From assembly GCA_027016475.1 (NCBI GenBank), contig JALUTL010000143.1, positions 1 to 5,060 of the forward strand: DNA of 5,060 nucleotides, in the 5' to 3' direction. This document shows positions 1-5,027 of the stretch, piece after piece (position 1 is the first letter of the stretch; each line of letters opens with the position of its first letter). A program made the translations under genes and the position numbers. The notes beneath the pieces are model-generated. The model had not been told where the DNA came from. It worked only from the letters and a program-made list of their open reading frames with translations, and ran no database searches. The stretch is from Candidatus Heimdallarchaeota archaeon. Lineage in GTDB: Archaea; Asgardarchaeota; Heimdallarchaeia; Heimdallarchaeales; Kariarchaeaceae.

Positions 1-1
1 C

Positions 2-8
2 TTTATAT
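2..8 (+). promoter_or_regulatory. TATA box of the HxlR regulator gene
   Basis: TTTATAT is centred 26 bases upstream of the GTG at 31, the distance expected between an archaeal TATA box and the transcription start. This implies a leaderless mRNA beginning at the GTG. The BRE would lie outside the window. Confidence 0.55.
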
Positions 9-30
9 CAGCTAAATCCAACAACATTTC

Positions 31-384
31 GTGGACTTTGACGAACCAACTGGAGATCTTCCAACCCATGTAGAGGAAACGCTGCGATTGATTGGGAAGA
101 AGTGGGCTATCAAGGTATTGCATGAATTAACACATTCCCCCTTGACTTTTGGGGAAATTAAGCAGAGAGTACCGGGCATATCCGCTTCTGTTCTCTCTGG
201 ACTCCTTTCTGACTTTCTGACTCACGGGGTTGTTGAGAAGAAAACAATAAACCCACCTCATCATACATATTTCATTGGAGAGTTTGGGATGGTGTTATGT
301 GACATAATCGAAAGAATCGATGAGTTCGGAAGGAAGATGATGGAGAAATATCCTGCAATACAAGTTACAGAGGTACCTGAATAG
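31..384 (+). CDS. HxlR-family winged-helix transcriptional regulator
   Basis: A 117-residue protein spanning one HxlR (DUF24-type) winged-helix domain, close to the usual family length. Residues 16-34 (ETLRLIGKKWAIKVLHELT) match the family's opening helix with its conserved GxKW. Residues 38-48 and 51-62 form the helix-turn-helix (LTFGEIKQRVPGISASVLS), and 66-86 form the wing, ending in a Y-x-I-x-x-x-G variant of the usual Y-x-L-T-x-x-G. A C-terminal helix (87-106) would dimerise. The cysteine that many redox-sensing members carry just before the first helix is absent (the sequence there is PTHVEET); the only cysteine is C90. The GTG start is the only initiator after the in-frame stop at 13-15, and a TATA-like box lies 26 bases upstream, so the mRNA is probably leaderless. 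The 3' end overlaps the convergent aminopeptidase gene by 20 bases. Family membership is clear; the signal and target genes are unknown. Confidence 0.93.
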   Translation: MDFDEPTGDLPTHVEETLRLIGKKWAIKVLHELTHSPLTFGEIKQRVPGISASVLSGLLSDFLTHGVVEKKTINPPHHTYFIGEFGMVLCDIIERIDEFGRKMMEKYPAIQVTEVPE

Positions 385-1681
385 GTTCTTTCAATGATCC
401 AACTATTTTCTCGATCTCTTTGACCTTTTTTGGCAATTTTGCTGTCAAATTAACTGGTGACCCATCTGTAACAAGAATATCATCTTCTAGGCGTATTCCT
501 ATACCTCTATATTCTTCAGGAATATCTTCTTGATCAGGGATGTAAATTCCCGGCTCGATTGTGACAACCATTCCCTTACGGAGTTCCCTTTCCCTAAGCG
601 GAACCATTGGGACATCGTGTGTGTCAATTCCTAGGCTGTGGCCCAAGCCGTGCATGAAGAACCTTCTGTATGTTTTGTCCCCAATTAATTTCTCAATTTC
701 ACCGTCAAGCAGACCCAAATCCACCAACCCCTCTGTCAATTGCCGTACCGCAAAATTGTGGAGGTCCTCAAACAAGATTCCCGGTTGGCATTTCTCTATA
801 CAAGCTTCCTGCACATTCAGAACCAACTCGTAGATCCTGCGCTGCGCTGGGTTGAATTTACCGTTCACAGGCCATGTTCGTGTAATGTCAATTGCATAGT
901 TGTTGTATTCACAACCGGCATCGACCAGCAGAAGATCACCATTTCTGAGAACTGCGTCGTTTTGGGCATAATGAAGGATTGTTGCGTTTTTTCCACTTCC
1001 TACAATACTCGGGTATGCCGCTCTTTTTGCCCCTCGAGATTTGAATACATATTCATAGATGGCATCAATCTGATATTCCATCATGCCTGGTTTGGTGGCC
1101 TTCATGGCTAATAAATGGGCCTCCATCGAAATTTCAGCGCCTTTTTTCATAACCTCTATTTCTTTGTCTGATTTAATCAACCTCATTTCATGTACTTGGG
1201 GAGTTGGATCCACAATAATTGAAGGAAATTTTTTCCTTTTCTTCCTCAGAATTTGTTTGGAATCCAGAATCAATTTGTCGATGTCAGGATTGTTGCCGAA
1301 AGCATAGTACAGTACTGGCTGGCCACCAAGCAATTCCTGCAGTTTCTCTTCAAGTTCCTCATTGGAATAGGCTTCATCAGCCCCATAATTCTGTATTGCC
1401 CCATCAACTCCTTCCCTTAAGCCATTCCATATTTCAAACTCTGGATCGCGTGGAGGAACAAAAAGAATCGTTTTTCTTTCTTCTTCTGATTTAACCATTA
1501 CCAATATAGTCTCTGGTTCTGGAAAATTGCATAAGTACAACAAATCAGAATTCTGCCTGTATGGATAATGCACATCATTGCTCATTATTGATTCCTTGTT
1601 GGATGGGAACAAGGCAATACCTTTCTCCATAAAATCAAAAAACTTTGTTCTCCGTTCTGCAAACTCTTGTGGAGGAATCAT
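365..1681 (-). CDS. pepP: Xaa-Pro aminopeptidase (M24B, PepP type)
   Basis: Cytosolic metallopeptidase that removes an N-terminal residue preceding proline. With the ATG at 1681 it is 438 residues, near the E. coli PepP length. An aminopeptidase-P N-terminal domain covers roughly residues 1-130 and the pita-bread catalytic domain roughly 165-420. The dinuclear metal ligands are all present: D254 (VDAG), D265 (AIDITRTWP), H348 (HGLGHSLGIDTHDV), E376 (TIEPGIYIP) and E399 (RLEDD). The substrate-side histidines H237 (ILHY) and H355 are also kept, so it should be active. A TTG five codons further upstream is in frame, but the ATG is preferred: MIPPQEFAERR aligns with the start of PepP proteins, and a TATA-like box sits 28 bases before the ATG but only 13 before the TTG. 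It follows the phosphatase gene by 80 bases and overlaps the convergent HxlR gene at its 3' end. Confidence 0.95.
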   Translation of the reverse strand: MIPPQEFAERRTKFFDFMEKGIALFPSNKESIMSNDVHYPYRQNSDLLYLCNFPEPETILVMVKSEEERKTILFVPPRDPEFEIWNGLREGVDGAIQNYGADEAYSNEELEEKLQELLGGQPVLYYAFGNNPDIDKLILDSKQILRKKRKKFPSIIVDPTPQVHEMRLIKSDKEIEVMKKGAEISMEAHLLAMKATKPGMMEYQIDAIYEYVFKSRGAKRAAYPSIVGSGKNATILHYAQNDAVLRNGDLLLVDAGCEYNNYAIDITRTWPVNGKFNPAQRRIYELVLNVQEACIEKCQPGILFEDLHNFAVRQLTEGLVDLGLLDGEIEKLIGDKTYRRFFMHGLGHSLGIDTHDVPMVPLRERELRKGMVVTIEPGIYIPDQEDIPEEYRGIGIRLEDDILVTDGSPVNLTAKLPKKVKEIEKIVGSLKEPIQVPL

Positions 1682-1704
1682 GTAGGCTTCAAACAATTTT
1701 GACC

Positions 1705-1713
1705 TTTTAAAAA
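1705..1713 (-). promoter_or_regulatory. TATA box of the aminopeptidase gene
   Basis: On the minus strand the sequence reads TTTTTAAAA, centred 28 bases before the ATG at 1681. The spacing favours a leaderless transcript from that ATG over the upstream TTG at 1696. The same T-rich stretch could also act as a terminator for the gene upstream. Confidence 0.5.
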
Positions 1714-1743
1714 AAACTGAATGGATAACTGTGAAATGAAAAA
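1709..1743 (-). terminator. T-rich terminator after the phosphatase gene
   Basis: About 20 bases past the phosphatase stop the minus strand has a run of five T (1739-1743), then a run of eight T (1709-1716). T-runs without a required hairpin are typical of archaeal intrinsic termination. Its overlap with the next gene's TATA box makes this tentative. Confidence 0.35.
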
Positions 1744-1761
1744 TCTATCCAAAATTATTCG

Positions 1762-2376
1762 TCATTTTAAATAATCGTTTTGATTGATTGCAACCACTTC
1801 CCATTCTCCGTTGTCATACTCAACAATGCTCGTAGAGCAGTTTGCAACCTTTATTTCTTCAGCTGCCATTTGAAGATCTTCATACCCAATTATACTGGCC
1901 AAGAACATCCGGATGGATCCTCCGTGACTCACAATAAGATAATTTCTTTCCTCATCCCCCTTTATGGTACTTAAAATTTCATTAATTGCTCTCCAAACTC
2001 TTTGATGTACGAATTCCAAAGATTCCCCGTAATGTCTAAAAAAATTCTTCAACGCGTTAAGTGAATGAATTTCAGAACGGAGTGTTCCTCGTATTTTTTT
2101 TCCGCCAAGTATTCCAGCATGTCCCTCTCGTAACAATTTGGTTTCATGGTATGGAACCTTGTGGTATCTGCGGATTTCATCTGCAGTTGCCCTACATCTA
2201 GTCAAATCAGAAGAGAAGATGCTGTCAAATGGGACTGAGCTGAGAAACTCGGCAACTTTTTGTGCCTCTTCCCTCCCTTGGGCATTAAGCTGAGTGTCTA
2301 AATGTCCCTGTAATCTTTTGGTTGCATTCCAGTCAGTAGTTCCATGCCTGACGAAATAGAAACGAATTTTTGACAC
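1762..2376 (-). CDS. Histidine phosphatase superfamily protein (phosphoglycerate-mutase-like)
   Basis: A 204-residue branch-1 histidine phosphatase, a usual length for the family. The catalytic core is intact: FVRHGTTDWN gives R10 and the phospho-accepting H11, SSDLTRCRAT gives R60, LLRE gives E84 as probable proton donor, and IVSHGGSIR gives H151. After E84 the common FGxWEG stretch is replaced by GHAGILGGKK, so the substrate cannot be guessed from that segment. Members range from cofactor-dependent phosphoglycerate mutases to alpha-ribazole phosphatase and broad phosphatases; with GpmI next door, a second mutase would be redundant and a phosphatase role is more likely. The frame stays open upstream to a GTG at 2475, but the added 33 residues (rich in H, L, P) are unlike the family, whose members start just before the RHG motif. 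The GTG at 2376 has a TATA-like box 25 bases upstream and is chosen; the TTG directly before it is an alternative. Confidence 0.88.
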   Translation of the reverse strand: MSKIRFYFVRHGTTDWNATKRLQGHLDTQLNAQGREEAQKVAEFLSSVPFDSIFSSDLTRCRATADEIRRYHKVPYHETKLLREGHAGILGGKKIRGTLRSEIHSLNALKNFFRHYGESLEFVHQRVWRAINEILSTIKGDEERNYLIVSHGGSIRMFLASIIGYEDLQMAAEEIKVANCSTSIVEYDNGEWEVVAINQNDYLK

Positions 2377-2397
2377 CAAGTTGCCTTTCCAGATTAG

Positions 2398-2405
2398 CTT
2401 ATGAA
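2398..2405 (-). promoter_or_regulatory. TATA-like box of the phosphatase gene
   Basis: The minus strand reads TTCATAAG, one mismatch from TTTATAAG, centred 25 bases upstream of the GTG at 2376. The spacing supports that start and a leaderless mRNA. The box is weaker than those of the neighbouring genes and sits inside a short GATGAA tandem repeat (2400-2415), so chance resemblance is possible. Confidence 0.35.
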
Positions 2406-2475
2406 GATGAAGATGCTGGTTCGGCCAGTTTAATGCACTGATTTTGCTATGAAGCAGAGGCAAGGGATGCAACAC

Positions 2476-2487
2476 AAAAATAAATTT
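2476..2487 (-). terminator. T-rich stretch after gpmI, possibly a terminator
   Basis: Minus-strand AAATTTATTTTT begins 11 bases past the gpmI stop. It could terminate the gpmI transcript or serve as a TATA box giving the phosphatase gene a leader of about 80 bases. The sequence alone does not decide between these. Confidence 0.3.
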
Positions 2488-2497
2488 GTGCAGTGAT

Positions 2498-4042
2498 TTA
2501 CTCTTTATTGATTACAAGGCTGTTTGCTTCCATTTGGACGGGTTTTGGAAGTCCCGCCAATTCTAGCAAGGTCGGTGCAACATTGGACAATCCGCCGGTT
2601 TCCTTGATTTTGACATTCGGCTTCATGACAACAAAGGGCACTGGATTTGTGGTATGGGCAGTAAATGGACGTCCTTGGTCATCCAACATCTTTTCAGCAT
2701 TTCCATGGTCTGCCGTGATTATCAGAATATACTTATGTTTTAGACATGCATTCGCTATCTCACCCAAAGCCTCATCCAAAATTTCAACTGCCTTGACTGT
2801 CGCTTCTAAATTTCCAGTATGTCCTACCATATCTGGAGAGGCAAAATTGCATATGATCAGATCATACTGTTTTCCTCCTGACCGTCCTTCGATTCCTTCC
2901 ACAACTTTCTGAGCAACCTCTCTTGTAGACATTTCCGGAAGCAAATCATAGGTGGCCACATGTCTCTTACTTGGAACCAATATACGATCTTCATTTGGAA
3001 ATGGCGCTTCCCTTCCTCCATTGATGAAATAAGTGACGTGTGCATATTTTTCTGTTTTTGCAATATGAAGCTGCTTCAGCCCCAAAACTGAGTACTGCTC
3101 TGAAAGGGTCATCTTTATGGTCTCTTCAGGAAATAGCACAATTACCGGATAATCTTTGTCGTATTCTGTCATGGTTGCAAAAATCAAATTGTCAAATGTT
3201 TTGAGAGTAAGGTTGTGGTGCTGTTCAGGGAATAGGAACATGCTTGTCAATTGCCTTGCCCGATCAGGCCTGAAATTGAAGAATAGGATTCCGTCACCAT
3301 CCTTGATTGTTCCTTCTCTGTGTATCACAATCGGTTTCAAGAATTCATCAGTTTCCCCGCGATCATACCTGCGTTGAATTTCTTCAGTCAAGGACGATTC
3401 AATCGACTTGCGGTTCTCATCTGTCAGCATTTGATATGCGATGAAATTTCTTTCCCATCTCTTGTCCCTGTCCATGGCATAATACCGTCCAATAACGTCA
3501 ACAAGCTTGGTTTTCTCGTGTCTTTCCAAAAATCGCTGCAATTCCTCCAGATCGTTAATGGAGCTATTTGGTGAAACATCTCTTCCGTCAGTAAATGCGT
3601 GGACAAATATTTCTTTGATGCCGTCTTGCTTTTCAAAGAATTGAATCAAGGCCTTCAAATGATCCATGTGACTATGAACTCCACCATAGCTCACCAACCC
3701 CATGAGATGAACCCTTCCATTGCTATTTTCACATTTCTCCTTAAATTTCATCAACTGTGGCCAAGTTTCAAGCTTTCCTTGCTTTATTACTTGATTGATT
3801 TTTTCATAGCTCTGAAATTGAATCCGCCCCGCTCCGATGGTTAGATGCCCCACCTCACTGTTCCCCATTACTCCTTCAGGAAGTCCAACTGCATTTCCTG
3901 AAGCTTCAAGCAACGCGTTGGGGTATTCCCGCAATATCTTATCCCAGTTTGGTGTGTCAGCCATGGAAATGGCATTTCCTTCGATTGTTTCAGATATACC
4001 AAATCCATCGATTATCATAAGCACAATTGGTAAAGGCTTCAC
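2498..4042 (-). CDS. gpmI: 2,3-bisphosphoglycerate-independent phosphoglycerate mutase
   Basis: Interconverts 3- and 2-phosphoglycerate in glycolysis and gluconeogenesis through a phosphoserine intermediate, using two metal ions (usually Mn) in the cytosol. The protein is 514 residues, the standard GpmI length, and all key residues are visible: D12 (MIIDGFG), catalytic S62 (GNSEVGHLTIGAGR), H123 (GGVHSH), the TDGRD motif at 151-155, R185/R186-region and R192 (RYYAMDRDKRW), R258/R261 (FRPDRAR), K332 (EKYAHVTYF), D404 and H408 (DMVGHTGN), D445/H446 (TADHGNAE) and H463 (TAHTTNP). The phosphatase domain is formed by the two ends and the transferase domain by roughly 76-308. This is the long, bacterial/plant-type enzyme rather than the shorter archaeal ApgM. 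The GTG start gives the usual short N-terminus before the first metal motif, and a weak TATA-like element lies 24-25 bases upstream. It is the first of three genes in the same direction. Confidence 0.97.
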   Translation of the reverse strand: MKPLPIVLMIIDGFGISETIEGNAISMADTPNWDKILREYPNALLEASGNAVGLPEGVMGNSEVGHLTIGAGRIQFQSYEKINQVIKQGKLETWPQLMKFKEKCENSNGRVHLMGLVSYGGVHSHMDHLKALIQFFEKQDGIKEIFVHAFTDGRDVSPNSSINDLEELQRFLERHEKTKLVDVIGRYYAMDRDKRWERNFIAYQMLTDENRKSIESSLTEEIQRRYDRGETDEFLKPIVIHREGTIKDGDGILFFNFRPDRARQLTSMFLFPEQHHNLTLKTFDNLIFATMTEYDKDYPVIVLFPEETIKMTLSEQYSVLGLKQLHIAKTEKYAHVTYFINGGREAPFPNEDRILVPSKRHVATYDLLPEMSTREVAQKVVEGIEGRSGGKQYDLIICNFASPDMVGHTGNLEATVKAVEILDEALGEIANACLKHKYILIITADHGNAEKMLDDQGRPFTAHTTNPVPFVVMKPNVKIKETGGLSNVAPTLLELAGLPKPVQMEANSLVINKE

Positions 4043-4063
4043 TACTCTTTCTTTAATCTACAG

Positions 4064-4069
4064 TTAATA
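4064..4069 (-). promoter_or_regulatory. Weak TATA-like box of gpmI
   Basis: Minus-strand TATTAA is centred about 24-25 bases before the gpmI GTG at 4042 and is preceded by CCC. The spacing fits leaderless transcription; the match to the consensus is modest. A TGTACA hexamer at 4094-4099 lies a further 25 bases upstream. Confidence 0.35.
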
Positions 4070-4126
4070 GGGATTGTTATTGCTTTCCCCCTTTGTACAT
4101 CTCCCTAAAACCATTTCTTGATGTTT

Positions 4127-4158
4127 CGACATTCGGCCGCCTTGTCGCAACAATGTTG
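4127..4158. repeat. Inverted repeats in the gpmI/4187 divergent region
   Basis: CGACA (4127-4131) and TGTCG (4143-4147) form a five-base inverted repeat around an 11-base loop containing the palindrome CGGCCG (4134-4139). Directly next to it, CAACAATGTTG (4148-4158) is an 11-base perfect dyad. Both sit just upstream of the TATA-like box of the + strand gene, where an activator or repressor could bind. No function is established. Confidence 0.4.
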
Positions 4159-4164
4159 ATAAAT
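4157..4164 (+). promoter_or_regulatory. TATA-like box of the small acidic protein gene
   Basis: TGATAAAT is centred 26-27 bases upstream of the GTG at 4187, the archaeal TATA-to-start distance. This favours the GTG over the internal ATG at 4244, which has no TATA-like element at the matching distance. Confidence 0.42.
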
Positions 4165-4182
4165 CGAATCGTTTGGTTCGAT
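4163..4182. promoter_or_regulatory. Inverted repeat between TATA box and start (possible operator)
   Basis: ATCGAA (4163-4168) and TTCGAT (4177-4182) are exact reverse complements separated by eight bases. The dyad lies between the TATA box and the GTG at 4187, where a bound dimeric repressor would block transcription. The regulator, if any, is unknown. Confidence 0.35.
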
Positions 4183-4186
4183 AGTA

Positions 4187-4450
4187 GTGTCCTTGACCGA
4201 TTTCAACAACCTTGCCAACACACGTGAAACAGAAGTTCAATCCATGACTGATTTTGAGATTTACAAGAACATAATCGAGACCATTTTGCTCAAGGATGAT
4301 TTTGCCCCAGTTGCAAAAGCCGAAATGCTAAGTCAAACAGTGCCAGAAAAAGCAATAATTTTCGATGTGATAAACACCCTCAAATCACAAAATCAGATTG
4401 ATCCAGATGTGGCCTCTTTCATACAGAACAAAATCGATGAGATGTTCTAA
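4187..4450 (+). CDS. Small acidic helical protein of unknown function
   Basis: I do not recognise this 87-residue protein. It has no cysteine, no signal peptide and no membrane segment. It is acidic (about 15 D/E against 7 K/R) and looks wholly alpha-helical, with likely helices around residues 22-36, 40-49, 53-68 and 72-86. The only initiator after the in-frame stop at 4160-4162 other than internal ones is the GTG at 4187, which has a TATA-like box 26-27 bases upstream. An internal ATG at 4244 would give a 68-residue protein beginning MTDFEIYK and cannot be excluded, since the first 19 residues are low in helical character. It is transcribed divergently from gpmI and meets the winged-helix gene tail to tail, its TAA sharing bases with that gene's TAG. 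Codon use and the clean helical pattern suggest a real gene, but its role is unknown. Confidence 0.68.
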   Translation: MSLTDFNNLANTRETEVQSMTDFEIYKNIIETILLKDDFAPVAKAEMLSQTVPEKAIIFDVINTLKSQNQIDPDVASFIQNKIDEMF

Positions 4451-4749
4451 AGTTCGATTTCCTCCCCTTCATATAGTCTTGTCAGGGCTTCATCTCCTTT
4501 TTCAGTGATGGACCAAATTTTCACTGCATCCATTTGGCTTTCTTTAATCAGCCCTAAAGCAACTAAATCATTAACAGCTTGAAACACCTGCTCTTTTTCC
4601 AACTTACGCGGACTCATCATATATAGGGGTCTCAATTTCCCCATAATGTCACGGTCACTGAGTTTTGGAGTATTTTTCCTTGCAGCACTTGGTTTCATGA
4701 GCTCCAGGATGTTAATTTTCATTGTCCGAAAAAATGCACCGTCATCCAT
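4447..4749 (-). CDS. Small winged-helix DNA-binding protein
   Basis: A 100-residue basic-then-acidic protein with the pattern of an archaeal winged helix. Residues 30-42 (LSDRDIMGKLRPL) and 50-64 (LEKEQVFQAVNDLVA) would form the helix-turn-helix region, LGLIKES (65-71) leads into the wing, and ITEKGDEALTRLYEG (81-95) is the strand plus terminal helix seen in many such domains, with the typical T-x-x-G. The N-terminal helix (3-18) may support dimerisation, and residues 21-29 are a basic linker. The ATG at 4749 is chosen over the in-frame TTG at 4755 because a strong TATA box is centred 26 bases upstream, implying a leaderless mRNA; M10 is a further alternative. It is probably a transcription factor, but no specific family name, ligand or target can be given. 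It converges on the small acidic protein gene with a four-base overlap. Confidence 0.78.
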   Translation of the reverse strand: MDDGAFFRTMKINILELMKPSAARKNTPKLSDRDIMGKLRPLYMMSPRKLEKEQVFQAVNDLVALGLIKESQMDAVKIWSITEKGDEALTRLYEGEEIEL

Positions 4750-4770
4750 GGTCAATTTTTGGTAGGAAAC

Positions 4771-4780
4771 TTATTTAAAT
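4771..4780 (-). promoter_or_regulatory. Strong TATA box of the winged-helix gene
   Basis: Minus-strand ATTTAAATAA is a near-consensus archaeal TATA box centred 26 bases before the ATG at 4749. It is one of the two best promoters in the window and fixes the likely start codon. Confidence 0.65.
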
Positions 4781-4871
4781 GATTTGCATACCTGCATTCA
4801 CTTTTAATCATCTCCACTCCAAAACCTTATGTTTTTCAAAGCAACCATTAAATTGTCCAGGATCAGAAGAA
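4781..4871. other. Intergenic stretch without recognisable content
   Basis: This AT-rich stretch lies between the winged-helix gene promoter and the dyad cluster. I see no coding frame, RNA gene or clear promoter in it, apart from a short T5 run near 4832-4836. Confidence 0.5.
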
Positions 4872-4887
4872 CCATTTTGCGAAATGG
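4872..4887. repeat. Perfect 6-bp inverted repeat
   Basis: CCATTT (4872-4877) and AAATGG (4882-4887) are exact reverse complements around a TGCG loop. Its centre is 29 bases from that of the dyad at 4901-4916, nearly three helical turns. It may be a second operator for the + strand promoter or an RNA hairpin on the minus strand. Confidence 0.4.
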
Positions 4888-4900
4888 GGAATTCTGAGAT

Positions 4901-4916
4901 TGTACGGGCCTGTACA
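4901..4916. promoter_or_regulatory. 16-base palindrome abutting a TATA box (candidate operator)
   Basis: TGTACGGGCCTGTACA matches its own reverse complement at 14 of 16 positions, with perfect TGTAC/GTACA arms. It ends exactly where the TATA box at 4917 begins, covering the position of the BRE, so a protein bound here could either recruit or exclude TFB. The cognate factor is unknown. Confidence 0.5.
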
Positions 4917-4924
4917 TATATAAA
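4917..4924 (+). promoter_or_regulatory. Strong TATA box with no obvious gene directly downstream
   Basis: TATATAAA is a consensus archaeal TATA box on the + strand, predicting transcription from about 4946-4948. The ATG at 4948 is followed by GGA and then TAG, so a leaderless protein gene is excluded. The transcript is therefore either non-coding or has a leader reaching the ATG at 5026. Confidence 0.5.
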
Positions 4925-4946
4925 GTAGTCCCAAAGGGTTTATCCC

Positions 4947-5027
4947 AATGGGATAGCGGCGAAATCGTCTCGCCAAGTCGTCTGAAGCTGCTTCAGTGGC
5001 TGAATAAGTTCCTATCGGATTGACGAT
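4947..5027 (+). ncRNA. Candidate structured RNA or structured 5' leader
   Basis: Downstream of the TATA box at 4917 the + strand can fold into several elements. GATAG (4952-4956) can pair with CTATC (5012-5016). Inside this, GGCGA/TCGCC (4958-4962/4970-4974) closes a seven-base loop AATCGTC. CTGAA/TTCAG (4982-4986/4992-4996) forms a second hairpin, and TTCAG/CTGAA (4992-4996/5000-5004) an alternative that excludes it. The first loop is complementary over six bases (4964-4969) to GACGAT at 5022-5027, which would make a pseudoknot touching the ATG at 5026. No known RNA family (tRNA, 5S, SRP, RNase P, C/D box) is recognised. A minus-strand reading frame covers the same region, so the assignment is tentative. 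Confidence 0.3.

Noticed and set aside
561..1494. Several + strand frames within the aminopeptidase gene
   Set aside because: They are antisense shadows of a gene with complete catalytic motifs; their translations show no domain pattern.
1682..1696. TTG start adding five residues to the aminopeptidase
   Set aside because: The TATA-like box is only 13 bases from this codon, and the ATG at 1681 gives a PepP-like N-terminus.
2400..2415. Short GATGAA tandem repeat
   Set aside because: Only about two and a half units; too short to call a repeat element.
2377..2475. N-terminal extension of the phosphatase from GTG 2475
   Set aside because: The 33 added residues are H/L/P-rich, partly made by a short GATGAA repeat, and precede the point where the family normally starts. 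The TATA-like box fits the GTG at 2376.
2493..4067. Plus-strand frames, and minus-strand frames in other phases, inside gpmI
   Set aside because: GpmI is intact over its full length with every active-site residue, so these frames are shadows.
4161..4186. GGTTCGAT resembling a tRNA T-loop
   Set aside because: No five-base stem flanks it in the required position and no acceptor, D or anticodon arm can be built around it.
4948..4956. ATG-GGA-TAG at the predicted start of the 4917 promoter
   Set aside because: A two-codon leaderless ORF is most simply a chance start codon; it is useful only as evidence that no normal leaderless gene begins there.
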